Shown: positions 55,435 through 64,000, counted from the stretch's first letter. The stretch is DNA of 64,000 bases from DATLGB01 sp037724045 (GCA_037724045.1 JBBJOW010000008.1:1-64000), one strand, 5' to 3'. Made by a program: numbers and translations. The notes: generated by a model from the sequence alone, not told the origin.

Positions 55435-56489
55435 CGCTGCGGCCCGTCCGCCAGCAACGTGGCAGCGGAGCCGGCGCGCCGCGCGAGCAGGTCGAGCTTG
55501 GTCACGTAGCGGTCGAGCGCGTACGGGTTGCCGCCACCGGCGCGCGTTCGCGGGTGGCCGCGCCGCTCCGGGTCGGGGTCGCACAACTCGCGGAACATGA
55601 TGACGAGATCGGCGGCGTGGTCGCCTTCGAGAGTCGCTTCCAAGTCAAGCGCGACTTGGTCGAGCGCATTGCGCAGGTACGGCGCGAGGTCGGCGTACGG
55701 ATCGCTCCAGTTGCGCGGGAACTGGTCGATCAGCAGGTACTCGTGCAGCGCCGGCGTCGTCGCTGCGCCGGTGAACAGGAAGAGGATCAGGCTGCCGAGG
55801 TGGTAGAGGTCCGCGGCCTGCCGGCGCGTGGCCCAGTCCGCTGCGACCTGGCCGGCGATCAGCTCGGGCGGGGCGTGCGCGGGGTCCCCGGCGAAGGCGT
55901 AGTCACCCCGCGGTGAGACACCGCCCTGCTGATCGGCGCAGCCGAGGTCAGCGATCTTGCCCTCGGTGCCGTCGAAGATCAACGTGTTCGAGGGCTTCAT
56001 GTCCTGGTGCGCGATCCGCTCGCGGTGAAGCTGCTGGAGCCCGACCGCGACGTGATGCAACACCCGCAGCACCCAGACCGTGTCGAAGTCGGCGGCGGCA
56101 TCCAGCGCCGCCCGCACGTCCCCGTCGGCGGCCTCGAAGATCAGGTACGGCGCCGGCCACTGCGCGCCCTCGACGACCGCTTGACCGGTCGCCAGCGCGC
56201 GCACGACGCGGTCCAATCTCTTGTCGCCACAGAGCGCGAGCATGTCGCGCTCGAAGACGAAGTCGTTGAGCATCGCCTGCAGCGCGACGACGCCGTCCTG
56301 GGACATGAAGGTGCGCGAGTAGTCGAGCGCCTTCATGAACGCCCGGCCGTGGTCAGGGTGGCTGACGATGTAGCCGACCGAGAAGTTGCCGCCGGTGGCG
56401 TTGTCCGCGGGGACAAACATCTCCTCGACGACCCAGCCGCCCTCCAGGGTCATCCCCTTCAACTCTCTCGCCGGGTTCACATACCGCAC
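55431..56489 (-). CDS. Ser/Thr-type protein kinase downstream of hsdR
   Basis: An eukaryotic-like kinase of 352 residues. The glycine-poor N-lobe holds the ATP lysine K53 (AFMKALDY) and Glu80. The catalytic loop is HQDMKPSN (H161, D163, K165, N168), the metal motif is DLG (D181), and an APE-like APPELI follows. All key residues are present, so it is probably active. There is no transmembrane segment or PASTA domain. GTG 56489 is placed 6 bp after a TATCCT hexamer (possible leaderless promoter); GTG 56495 and ATG 56528 are alternatives. It lies 33-72 bp after hsdR and overlaps the TPR gene. Confidence 0.82.
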   Translation of the reverse strand: MRYVNPARELKGMTLEGGWVVEEMFVPADNATGGNFSVGYIVSHPDHGRAFMKALDYSRTFMSQDGVVALQAMLNDFVFERDMLALCGDKRLDRVVRALATGQAVVEGAQWPAPYLIFEAADGDVRAALDAAADFDTVWVLRVLHHVAVGLQQLHRERIAHQDMKPSNTLIFDGTEGKIADLGCADQQGGVSPRGDYAFAGDPAHAPPELIAGQVAADWATRRQAADLYHLGSLILFLFTGAATTPALHEYLLIDQFPRNWSDPYADLAPYLRNALDQVALDLEATLEGDHAADLVIMFRELCDPDPERRGHPRTRAGGGNPYALDRYVTKLDLLARRAGSAATLLADGPQR

Positions 56490-56561
56490 CCCCACAGGAT
56501 AGGTAGCCGCCCGGCGCCACGTCCGCATTTTCGCCCCGCGTAGCGGCTTGTTTCCGGCTCG

Positions 56562-59500
56562 CTACCGCTCCGCGAAGAGCTGGTCACCGACATCGGGCCA
56601 GTAGCGGTAGAGCGACTTTGCCTGTTCGAGGACGAGGTTGGCGAAGTAGTTGATCTCGTCGCCGAGCCAGTCGCCGCCGGCGCCGCCGTTGTTCGCCGGT
56701 TCGAGCTTCGGTAGGTCGTCCTTGTGCCGGCGCAGCAGCCGCTTGATCTTGGTGCGGATCTTCGCCTCAGTGGCCTCGCGGTTGGTCCAGTCGACGGTGA
56801 GGTCGCGGCGGATGCTCTCGGCGAGCTCGTGGGCCAGCGCGGCCAGCGCCGGGTTGGCTTGGACGTGCTCGACGCCGCCGGCGAGCGCGTCGTAGAACGC
56901 AGCCTCCTCCTCGGACAGCCCAAGCTGCTCGGGCCGGTGGACGGCGTCGCGCAGCTTCTTGGCTATCTCGATGAGCCGCTCGACGACCTGGGCGCTGGTG
57001 AGCTGGCGCAGCTCGTAGCGACGCAGCACCCCCTCGATCTCCTCGCTGAACCGCTTGGCTTGAAGCCCGTTGACGCGGCGCTGGGCCGTGATCTGGTCGT
57101 CGATCAGCTTCTGCAGGAGCCGGCGCTGGATGTTCTCCTGCCCGGTCTTGCTGGCGAGCGAGTCGAGGAACTCATCGGAGAGCACCGAGATCTCCGGTCG
57201 GTCCTTGTCGGCGAGCCCGAAGACATCAACGACGTCGCCGGCGGCTAGCCCCTCGGACATGAACTGGCGGACCGCCTGCTCGGCCTCCTGGCTGGCCTGT
57301 GCCACCGGCGCGGTGATCTTGCGCACCTCAGCGGCGAGCCGGTTGAAGAAGCCGACCTCATCGCGAAGCTCGACCGCGGCCGGCTGGGTGCGCGCCAGCG
57401 CGTACCACTTCGTCAGCGCGAGCTGGTTGTCGAGGAAGGCCTGGGTTCGCTCCTCGTTCTCCAGCACGTAGTTGTAGGCGCCGAGGAAGAGCGCGGCCTT
57501 GTCGGTCACCAGGTGCAGCTCACCCTGGCGGTAGCCAGCGCCGTGCAGCGCGGCGCAGAGCACCTCGTACTTCTCCCACAGCCGGGCGACGGCCAGCGCG
57601 GCGGGTACGACGGGATCCTCGATCTCGTCCTGGTCGTAGCCCTGGAGCGAGGCGCGCAGGTCCTCGCCTATCCCGATGTAGTCGACGACGAGCCCGCCGG
57701 GCTTGTCCTTGAAGACGCGGTTGACCCGCGCGATCGCCTGCAGCAGCCCGTGGTCGCGCATCGGCTTGTCGATGTAGAGCGTGTGCAGCACCGGGGCGTC
57801 GAACCCGGTCAGCCACATGTCCTTGACGACAACGACCCGTAGCTCGTCGGCGGGGTCGCGGAAGCGCTTGGCCAGCTCGCGGAGCTGCGGCTTCGAGCGC
57901 CGGAAGACCGAGATCTCCGGGTCGTCGGTCGCTTGGGCGCTGATGACGCAGTCGACCGCCCCCTCTCCGAGCCGCTCGCGCAGCAGCGCGGTCAGGGCGA
58001 CCGCGACCCGGCGCGAGTAGGCAACAACCATCGCCTTGCCCGTGAGCGCGTCGCAGCGGGTGGTGTAGTGCTCCGCGAGGTCCTTCGCGAGCTTCTCCAA
58101 CCGATCCGGGGCGCCGACAACCTTCTCCAGTTTGGCCCACGAGGTGACCAGCTTGCGCGCCGCGTCCTCCTCCTCGTCTTCGAGCACCTCCTCGACGTGC
58201 CGGAGCTCCTCCTCGTCCTCGACGTTGAGCAGGATCTGGCGCGACTCGTAGTAGATCGGGACCGTCGCCTTGTCCTCCTGGGCCTGGCGCATCCGGTAGA
58301 TCGACACGTACTTGCCGAAGACGAGCCGGCTGGAGCGGTCGGCCTTCTCGATCGGGGTGCCGGTGAAGCCGATCCGGACCGCGTTCGGCAGCGCGAGGGT
58401 GATGTTCTCGGCGAAGGTGTCGTACTGCGACCGATGCGCCTCGTCGGCCATGACGATGATGTTCTCGCGCTCCGATAGCACTGGCATCTCCTCCTCACCC
58501 TTCGGCGGTGCGAACTTCTGGATCGTCGTGAAGACGATCCCGCCGGCGGGCACGTCGAGGAGCTCGTAGAGGTTCTTGGAGTCGGTGGCGCTGCTCGGGG
58601 TGCGACGGATCTCATCCGCCTGCTCGCACTGCGGGGCGAGGTGCGTCGCGGTGAAGGTGTCGGCGAGCTGGTTGTCGAGATCGGTGCGGTCGGTGACAGC
58701 AACAACGGTCGGGTTGCGGAAGCGCTCGTCGCGGCGCAGCTTGTTGACGAAGAAGACCATCGTGTAGCTCTTGCCGGAGCCCTGCGTGTGCCAGACCAGA
58801 CCGCCGCGGCGGTTGCCGCTCATCGCCTGCGCCGCAGACTCGACGGCGGCGTTGACGGCGTGGACCTGGTGGTACTTGGCCATCACCTTGAACGTCTTCG
58901 CGCCGTCGGTCTCGAAAAGGACGAAGTCGCGGATCAGCTCCAGCAGCCGAGCCGGGGTGAACACCCCGTCGATCATCAGGTCGAGCTGGGGACGCGCGCG
59001 CTCCGCGTCGTCATCGCTCATCGTCTTCCACTCGGCGAAGTGCTCCGCCGGGGTCGAGATCGTGCCGACGACCGCCTGCATCAGATCGGTGACCCCGACG
59101 ATCTCGACGAAGCGGTAGAGCGAGGGGATCGTCTGCAGGTAGTGGTTGACCTGGTTGACCGCCTCCTGCGCCGGCTTGTCGAGCCCCGGCGCCTTGGCCT
59201 CGATCTCCGCCAGCGGCAGCCCGTTGACGTAGAGGAGGATGTCCGGGCGGCGGTTGGGGCCAGCGATGCTCTCGATCGTGATCTGGTTGACGGCGACAAA
59301 CTCGTTCTTACCGAGGTCGTCGAAGTCGATCAGCCGCGCGTGAGCGTGCCGCTCAACGTCGTCGCTGTCGCGGTAGGAGACGGGCACACCGGCCAACAGC
59401 AGCCGGTGGAACTCGCGGTGATCCTGGATCGGTGAGGGCGACCCTGGGCGCTTGACCTCGTCGAGTACCCGGTCAACCGCGGCCGCCGGCAGCGCCGGGT

Positions 59501-59723
59501 TGATCCGCTCAACCGCGCGGCGCAGATAGCCGGCTAGGACGACGTCGCCCCAGCGCTTTCGCTCGTCCGGGTTGAGGTCGGGCGCCAGCGTCGGACCGTG
59601 TACGTACGTCCAGCCAACGCCGGCGTGGTTGTCGTCACCACAGAGACGCTGTAGAGCCGGGAGCTCAACGAGCTGACCCTCAGGGCCGGGATCGACGACG
59701 AAGTCAACTCCCGTCGTTGTCAT
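56562..59723 (-). CDS. hsdR: type I restriction enzyme, R (motor/nuclease) subunit
   Basis: A 1053-residue HsdR. The N-terminal PD-(D/E)xK nuclease has RRPDILLYVNGLPLAEIEAKAPG (ExK about residue 175). The SF2 translocase has Walker A WHTQGSGKSYTM (about 316), the DEAH box in ADEAHRSQY (about 426), GFTGTPIEKADRS, and WLTGFDAPVLHTLYIDKPM. The C-terminal helical region contacts the M subunit. It follows hsdS by 27 bp. Intact, with no frameshift seen. Confidence 0.95.
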   Translation of the reverse strand: MTTTGVDFVVDPGPEGQLVELPALQRLCGDDNHAGVGWTYVHGPTLAPDLNPDERKRWGDVVLAGYLRRAVERINPALPAAAVDRVLDEVKRPGSPSPIQDHREFHRLLLAGVPVSYRDSDDVERHAHARLIDFDDLGKNEFVAVNQITIESIAGPNRRPDILLYVNGLPLAEIEAKAPGLDKPAQEAVNQVNHYLQTIPSLYRFVEIVGVTDLMQAVVGTISTPAEHFAEWKTMSDDDAERARPQLDLMIDGVFTPARLLELIRDFVLFETDGAKTFKVMAKYHQVHAVNAAVESAAQAMSGNRRGGLVWHTQGSGKSYTMVFFVNKLRRDERFRNPTVVAVTDRTDLDNQLADTFTATHLAPQCEQADEIRRTPSSATDSKNLYELLDVPAGGIVFTTIQKFAPPKGEEEMPVLSERENIIVMADEAHRSQYDTFAENITLALPNAVRIGFTGTPIEKADRSSRLVFGKYVSIYRMRQAQEDKATVPIYYESRQILLNVEDEEELRHVEEVLEDEEEDAARKLVTSWAKLEKVVGAPDRLEKLAKDLAEHYTTRCDALTGKAMVVAYSRRVAVALTALLRERLGEGAVDCVISAQATDDPEISVFRRSKPQLRELAKRFRDPADELRVVVVKDMWLTGFDAPVLHTLYIDKPMRDHGLLQAIARVNRVFKDKPGGLVVDYIGIGEDLRASLQGYDQDEIEDPVVPAALAVARLWEKYEVLCAALHGAGYRQGELHLVTDKAALFLGAYNYVLENEERTQAFLDNQLALTKWYALARTQPAAVELRDEVGFFNRLAAEVRKITAPVAQASQEAEQAVRQFMSEGLAAGDVVDVFGLADKDRPEISVLSDEFLDSLASKTGQENIQRRLLQKLIDDQITAQRRVNGLQAKRFSEEIEGVLRRYELRQLTSAQVVERLIEIAKKLRDAVHRPEQLGLSEEEAAFYDALAGGVEHVQANPALAALAHELAESIRRDLTVDWTNREATEAKIRTKIKRLLRRHKDDLPKLEPANNGGAGGDWLGDEINYFANLVLEQAKSLYRYWPDVGDQLFAER

Positions 59724-59750
59724 GGCACCGCCACGAGCTCGACGTCGGCG

Positions 59751-60944
59751 TTAAGACAGGACATCGATTGTGCCTCGCATGATCCCTGGAAGTAGCGCGT
59801 CGCGGAGTCGCGTCCAGCGCGCGGACTCAACGTGCAGCGCGAAAAGCTTCTCAATGAGGGGTCGCGCGAACGCCTCGAAATCGGCAACCTCTTTCTCCTC
59901 GGGGATACCGACTGGCAATCCTGCGATCTGATCGCGGTTGACGGCTCCGAAGATTGTGCCGGACTCCTCGCTCGACCACCGAGGTTCCAGGCTTCTGACC
60001 AGAAACTCGGTAAAGGCGGGGAAGGGTGAGCGGAGAGCCGCAACACCTCGGCCTATGCAGAGCTCTGAGTGAGCCACATTCACGGCGCCAACCGGCGCGC
60101 GAACCGTCATCAAGGTGTCGCCGGCGAAGGCCACCTTGGAGGGGTGGGTGGTATAGACGTCTGCGGCCGGGTACCGAACTCCGAACCCACCGTTGCCCTG
60201 CACGAGAAGGAGTCCGACCTCATGGTCCGGTGTGTAGGACGAACCCGGCGGCGACTGTCCCATGCAGACATCCACTAGGTCACCTAGCACGCCTGCTTGG
60301 AGCGATCCCTCCGAGGTGTCCCCACCGTCTGGCGTGAGATCGCCGAAACGCCGGCTGAACTCCGTGAGCCCAACCTGCTCAAGCGTCACTGCGAGCCTGT
60401 CGTTGCTATCGATCTTTGAGTCAAGCGCGCCCAGGATCTCGACGATTTCTTTCTGCTTCGCCACGTCCGGGGCTCTGAGTATCAACCCTTCCAGCATCCC
60501 CTTCGTCAGCGCGTTGCGGGTTGCTCCTGCCGACGCAAGCTGCAGCAGATAGTGCTGCGTCGAGGGTGAGACGAGCCAGTACATGAGGTAAGCAGGGATC
60601 AGAACCTCACGGCGAGCTCGAAGTATCGCGACGTGCTGGCTCACGCGCGCCTCGCCGAGATTTCCAGGCGCCATGCAGCCGCGCGCAACGGAGTCCCCGG
60701 TGATGTTGAGCAGGACGTCTCCGGGGAGCGCTGCGGCGCCCGTCAGCTTATCCGCGTCGGCCTCGCTGATCCCGACGAGACCAGCACGCATGAACCGTCC
60801 GTTGTGGACATTCTGGCTACGGATGAGGACAGCTACACCGTTCTCGACGTAGGCGTTAGCCCCGCCGCGGGGGGTGGCGCCGCTTCCGATTTTGCTGCAG
60901 CTCCGGCCAAGCGTCAGTTCAATCCAGTCAGAGCTCAAAGCCAA
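59751..60944 (-). CDS. hsdS: type I restriction enzyme, S (specificity) subunit
   Basis: A 397-residue specificity subunit with two target-recognition domains. TRD1 is about residues 5-150 (WIELTLGRSCSKIGSGATPRGG), and the first conserved helix is KQKEIVEILGALDSKIDSNDRL. TRD2 is about 215-350 (GVLGDLVDVCMGQSPPGSSYT), and the second helix is DFEAFARPLIEKLFALHVES. TTG 60944 is the start (TTG 60938 possible), overlapping hsdM by 17 bp. The recognition sequence cannot be read from the protein. Confidence 0.92.
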   Translation of the reverse strand: MALSSDWIELTLGRSCSKIGSGATPRGGANAYVENGVAVLIRSQNVHNGRFMRAGLVGISEADADKLTGAAALPGDVLLNITGDSVARGCMAPGNLGEARVSQHVAILRARREVLIPAYLMYWLVSPSTQHYLLQLASAGATRNALTKGMLEGLILRAPDVAKQKEIVEILGALDSKIDSNDRLAVTLEQVGLTEFSRRFGDLTPDGGDTSEGSLQAGVLGDLVDVCMGQSPPGSSYTPDHEVGLLLVQGNGGFGVRYPAADVYTTHPSKVAFAGDTLMTVRAPVGAVNVAHSELCIGRGVAALRSPFPAFTEFLVRSLEPRWSSEESGTIFGAVNRDQIAGLPVGIPEEKEVADFEAFARPLIEKLFALHVESARWTRLRDALLPGIMRGTIDVLS

Positions 60945-62505
60945 CCTTCAGTAGAGCCTGACGGACCACGACGGTTAGCCGCTCGTTCTCTGCGAGATCG
61001 TCGGCGAGCTGGTCTACGAGCGTCGCCATGGTTTCTTGTAGCGCGAGGTCATCATCTTCGCTCTCGCTCGCGCCAACGTACCGTGCCGGCGAGAGCCTGA
61101 AATCGCCCGCAGCTATCTCGTCCGAAGTCGCTGATTTGCAGAACCCCGCGATGTCCTCGTACTCAGCGGTCTCAGTTCCTCGCCAAGCGTGGTAGGTACT
61201 GGCGAGGAAGGCGATCTCTTGCTCGGAGAACTCGATCTGCGTTCGGCTGATCTTGGTACCGAGGTGGCGGGCGTCAAGGAAGAGGGTTTCACCGCGATGG
61301 TCGCGTGAGCCGGATCCGCTCTTGTCGCGGTCGAGGAACCACAAACACACCGGGATGCCCGTCGTGTAGAAGAGCTGCGCGGGCATCGCGACGATGCAAT
61401 CGACTACATCGTCGAGGATCAACTGGCGACGGATCTCGGCTTCGCCGCCCCTCGCGCTCGTGAGCGACCCGTTAGCCATAACGAACCCCGCCCTCCCCTG
61501 GGGGGCCAAGTGATGGAGGAAGTGCTGGATCCAGGCGTAGTTGGCGTTGTTTGCCGGGGGCGTGCCGTACTTCCACCGCGCGTCGTCAAGCACCGCCGGC
61601 GTTGACCACTCCTTCTGGTTGAAGGGCGGGTTGGCCATGACGAAGTCGGCCTTCAATGAGGGGAACGCATCGTCGAGCAGCGAGCCGGACTCCGTGTAGC
61701 GCACCTCACCGGAGAGCCCGTGGATGGCGAGGTTCATCAGTCCGATGCGCCAGGTCGCCTGGTTGCGCTCCTGGCCGTAGATCGAGATCTTGTCCGGGTT
61801 GCCGCCGTGGGCCTCGATGAAGTTGCCTGACTGCACGAAGAGCCCGCAGGAGCCGCAGGCGGGGTCAAGCACGCGGCCCTCGAAGGGCTGGAGCATCTCG
61901 ACGAGCAGCCGCGCGACCGGGCCGGGGGTGAAGAACTCGCCGCCGCGGTGACCCTCGGAGCGGGCGAACTCCTTGATGAAGTACTCGTAGGTGCGACCGA
62001 GGACATCGCGCGCCTCGTTGGCGCCGGCGCCGAAGCCGATCTTGGCGATCGTCTGCAGCAGCGAGCCCATTAGCTCGGCGGAGAGCGGCGCGCGCGAGTA
62101 GACCTGCGGCAGGACATTGCGCAGCCGCGGGTTCGCGTTCTCGATCTCCGCAAGCGCTTCGTCGATGCGGCGGGCGATGTCGGGTTGCTGCGCCGCCGCC
62201 AGCAGCGCTTCCCAGCGCGCCTGCGCCGGCACCCAGAAGACGTTGGCCGCGGCGTACTCATCGCGGTCTTCGAGGACCGCCTCGTGGTCGGCAGGATCGG
62301 CGAGGTAGTACTCGCTCTGTGTGTCAGCGAGCGCGGCTTCGAGCTCCTCACGCCGGAGCTGGAACGAGTCGGAGATGTACTTCAAGAAGATCAGCCCGAG
62401 GACGATGTGCTTGTACTCCGCTGACTCGACGCTGCCGCGGAGCTTGTTCGCCGCCTCGAAGAGCGCCGCGTGGTTGGGGTTCTCGCCTCCGCCGTTCTCC
62501 GCCAT
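60928..62505 (-). CDS. hsdM: type I restriction enzyme, M (adenine-N6 methyltransferase) subunit
   Basis: A 525-residue HsdM. The helical N-terminus has FEAANKLRGSVESAEYKHIVLGLIFLKYISDSF. SAM motif I is VLDPACGSCGLFVQSG, with Cys where most members have Gly. The catalytic motif is NPPF in VMANPPFNQKEW. GRAGFVMANGSL and IPVCLWFLDRDK complete the fold. ATG 62505 lies 11 bp after the preceding small gene. It forms the modification half of the system with HsdS. Confidence 0.95.
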   Translation of the reverse strand: MAENGGGENPNHAALFEAANKLRGSVESAEYKHIVLGLIFLKYISDSFQLRREELEAALADTQSEYYLADPADHEAVLEDRDEYAAANVFWVPAQARWEALLAAAQQPDIARRIDEALAEIENANPRLRNVLPQVYSRAPLSAELMGSLLQTIAKIGFGAGANEARDVLGRTYEYFIKEFARSEGHRGGEFFTPGPVARLLVEMLQPFEGRVLDPACGSCGLFVQSGNFIEAHGGNPDKISIYGQERNQATWRIGLMNLAIHGLSGEVRYTESGSLLDDAFPSLKADFVMANPPFNQKEWSTPAVLDDARWKYGTPPANNANYAWIQHFLHHLAPQGRAGFVMANGSLTSARGGEAEIRRQLILDDVVDCIVAMPAQLFYTTGIPVCLWFLDRDKSGSGSRDHRGETLFLDARHLGTKISRTQIEFSEQEIAFLASTYHAWRGTETAEYEDIAGFCKSATSDEIAAGDFRLSPARYVGASESEDDDLALQETMATLVDQLADDLAENERLTVVVRQALLKVGFEL

Positions 62506-62516
62506 AGCGACGAAAC

Positions 62517-63020
62517 CTAGACCGCGGCGCGCTGCGCTGCGCTCTTTGCGGTTTGGGCTAGTGCTGGCCCCGTGTACGCACGCACGATGGTCCCCGACTG
62601 GCGCGGCGCGATGACGAGCATCAAAAGCTCCATCGCGCGCTGTGCCTGACCGGCGTGCCCGGCGCGATCACCGAGGACCTGCACGGTCCCCGCGCGATCG
62701 ATGCGCAGCACGAGGTCGGCGACCACCTCAGCGCAGAAGCGGCCCGAGCCGCGCCATGCGGAGGGTGGCCGCGCCGGTCCCATCACCACCACGATCTCCT
62801 GGCGGCGACGCGACCGCGCGCAAGCCGCGGCCATGCGGGCGGCGAGCGCGTCGGGATGTTCGCCGGCGGGGGCGTTGTCACAGCGCACGCCGCCCGTGCC
62901 CAACAGCGGCAGTGGCGCGTCGATGAGCACGCAGCGCCCCCGGCGGCGCTCGCTCTCGCCGTAGAGCATCTCGACGAGGGCATCGGTGTCGAGCTGGAGG
63001 TGCACCGCCGTAGCCTGCAC
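62517..63020 (-). CDS. unknown protein at the head of the restriction operon
   Basis: A 167-residue protein from GTG 63020, not recognised. It alternates strands and helices (HLQLDTDALVEMLYGESERRRGRCVLIDAPLP; RQEIVVVMGPARPPSAWRGSGRFCAEVVADLVLRI; AMELLMLVIAPRQSG) and looks like a compact alpha/beta domain. Upstream in-frame starts to 63215 add an Arg-rich, probably non-coding extension. It is only 11 bp from hsdM, so it is probably part of the operon. It is divergent from the ParB-like gene. Confidence 0.55.
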   Translation of the reverse strand: MQATAVHLQLDTDALVEMLYGESERRRGRCVLIDAPLPLLGTGGVRCDNAPAGEHPDALAARMAAACARSRRRQEIVVVMGPARPPSAWRGSGRFCAEVVADLVLRIDRAGTVQVLGDRAGHAGQAQRAMELLMLVIAPRQSGTIVRAYTGPALAQTAKSAAQRAAV

Positions 63021-63083
63021 CCGCGCACGGCGAGCGCGCGCCGACCCGCGGCTACCCCACGCTCGCGCTCGTAGGCTGACGCC

Positions 63084-63503
63084 GTGAGCCCTGCTATCAG
63101 CCCCTTCCTCGTCTGTGAGCCGCCGCCGCTCCGCTACGCGGACCTGCCAATGGCCGGCGATCCAGATCTCGAAGGGCAGCTCACCGGGCTTTACGAGGGA
63201 CCGCCGGCGGAGCACGTCTTCCAGCTCGTCATGGCCCCCGTGGAGACGTTCCGCAACCAGATCGTGGCGCCGTCCTACTACGTCAACGACGGGCGTCAGG
63301 CCGAGGCCGACTTGGTGAACCGACGGGCACAGCGGTTCCGCGAGGAGGGCCAGGCCGATCGGATCGTCTTTTGCTGGGAGGATGGGTTCCCGCGGGTACT
63401 CGACGGGCTACACACGCTCAGCGCGGCGCGTGAGGCGGGGATCACAGAGGTCGAAGCGTACGAGCTGCTCGACTGGCGGTGGCGGCGGCTCGGGGGTCCG
63501 TGA
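63084..63503 (+). CDS. small ParB/sulfiredoxin-like domain protein
   Basis: A 139-residue protein from GTG 63084. The C-terminal stretch RIVFCWEDGFPRVLDGLHTLSAAREAGITEVEAYELL follows the ParB-like nuclease/sulfiredoxin pattern (DGxHRLxAAxxAGIxxVxA), with Thr for the usual Arg after His. The N-terminus (PLRYADLPMAGDPDLEGQLTGLYEG) is not recognised. ParB-like domains occur in many phage- and defence-associated proteins. The family call is tentative. Confidence 0.5.
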   Translation: MSPAISPFLVCEPPPLRYADLPMAGDPDLEGQLTGLYEGPPAEHVFQLVMAPVETFRNQIVAPSYYVNDGRQAEADLVNRRAQRFREEGQADRIVFCWEDGFPRVLDGLHTLSAAREAGITEVEAYELLDWRWRRLGGP

Positions 63504-63728
63504 GGCGATAGCTGCGCGGCTACGCCCGAGATCGCCGCCGGGCCGGCCACGCTCGCCGAGCCGCGCACGCGCAAGCCCTCGCCGGGGGCTTGCAGGAGCC
63601 GCTGTAGGCGCTCACACCCTGGCAGACGCCGCGCCGGTAGCGCGATCGCGCAAGACGCCGGGCGCCCGCCGTCCGTGCCGGCGCGGGAGGACCGGGACGG
63701 CAGCCGGTGCATCGCGCACAATGTTGTC
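63504..63728. other. 225-bp intergenic region
   Basis: No supported gene on either strand. Arg/Pro-rich open frames here are composition artefacts. It contains GC-rich inverted segments but no clear promoter. Confidence 0.4.
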
Positions 63729-64000
63729 GTGTTTCAGCCGCGCGTCGAGACCACGATCAGCGAGATCACCCGCCGGGCGATCCTCGACTACATCTCCGTC
63801 GAGCGGGTGGACTGGTCGGGGCGGCTCGACGAGCCCGGGTTTCTGGCGCGGCTGTGGGACCTTGACGCGCTCCCCTCGACCGACGGCCGTTACAGCGGCG
63901 CCGCCCGCGACATCTGGCAGCACCGCATCAACAACTACGACTGGCCCGACGACTGGGTCTTCACCGACCACCGCTTCAACGTCCTTCGCGGCTCCGACGA
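63729..64000 (+). CDS. AbiJ-like abortive infection protein, N-terminal part (continues off the window)
   Basis: About 90 residues are visible from GTG 63729. The segment TISEITRRAILDYISVERVDWSGRLDE, then FLARLWDLDALPSTDGRY, ARDIWQHRINNYDWPDDWVF and TDHRFNVL matches by eye the AbiJ N-terminal domain 3 pattern (rSGRLDE...LPSTDxRf..A..DIWQHR.N...DDWVF). In known proteins this domain precedes a variable effector. The effector is beyond the window. Its position next to a type I restriction operon supports a defence role. Confidence 0.65.
   Translation, partial: MFQPRVETTISEITRRAILDYISVERVDWSGRLDEPGFLARLWDLDALPSTDGRYSGAARDIWQHRINNYDWPDDWVFTDHRFNVLRGSD

Noticed and set aside
53047..63020. BREX or Pgl system
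   Set aside because: There is a kinase and a methyltransferase, but the methyltransferase is a standard HsdM with HsdS and HsdR, and no PglZ phosphatase, PglY/BrxC ATPase or BrxL is present.

Overview
The window is a very GC-rich bacterial chromosome segment. It carries an actinobacterial-type division and cell-wall (dcw) cluster, meso-diaminopimelate-type MurE, scpA/scpB/rluB next to aromatic-pathway genes, and a two-subunit glycine decarboxylase. Gene order and codon style suggest a Thermoleophilia/Solirubrobacterales-like actinobacterium. That placement is an inference from content, not a database result.

Layout. 1-10.8 kb: aromatic amino-acid genes (partial DAHP synthase, hisC, AroH-type chorismate mutase) interleaved with accessory enzymes. 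These are a mercuric-reductase-like disulfide oxidoreductase, an FAD/NAD(P) oxidoreductase, a metallophosphoesterase-radical SAM fusion, a TIGR04283-like glycosyltransferase, a haloalkane-dehalogenase-like hydrolase and a methyltransferase with a regulatory domain. 10.8-15 kb: rluB, rlmN (opposite strand), scpB, scpA, trpS. 15.2-19.8 kb: glycine cleavage genes gcvT-gcvH-gcvPA-gcvPB with a decayed PP2C-phosphatase remnant inside. 19.8-40.8 kb: the dcw cluster on the minus strand (mraZ, rsmH, ftsL-like, ftsI, murE, murF, mraY, murD, ftsW, murG, murC, ftsQ, ftsZ). It is interrupted by a TetR/acyl-CoA dehydrogenase pair, an EamA transporter, an alkyltransferase-like gene and a VOC gene, and no murB lies between murC and ftsQ. 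41-47.2 kb: a DUF3352-like lipoprotein and a partial Tad/type II secretion-like set (TadC, TadB, TadA, CpaB-like) with a small two-component pair. 47.4-64 kb: an accessory island that begins where a response regulator has lost its receiver domain. It holds HTH/HNH-repeat-like proteins, a large lipoprotein subtilase with two LamG-like domains, small unknowns, a type I restriction-modification operon (hsdM-hsdS-hsdR) followed by a protein kinase and a TPR protein, a ParB-like protein, and the start of an AbiJ-like abortive infection gene.

Functionally, one long minus-strand block makes lipid II and the divisome, apparently driven by an MraZ-autoregulated promoter whose boxes sit between its -35 and -10 elements. 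ftsZ has an additional promoter of its own. The last 11 kb look like a defence island in which restriction-modification, a Ser/Thr-type kinase and a TPR protein are translationally or positionally coupled.

The most unusual structure is the repeat content. Three related 165-180 bp palindromes begin exactly at stop codons and have compensating changes in their arms. A fourth palindrome of unrelated sequence has the same architecture. A bipartite REP-like hairpin is built into the termini of four different proteins, and a 24-bp hairpin is inserted in frame in the VOC gene with a second copy in the adjacent intergenic region. These look like mobile or amplifying palindromes that are tolerated inside coding sequence.
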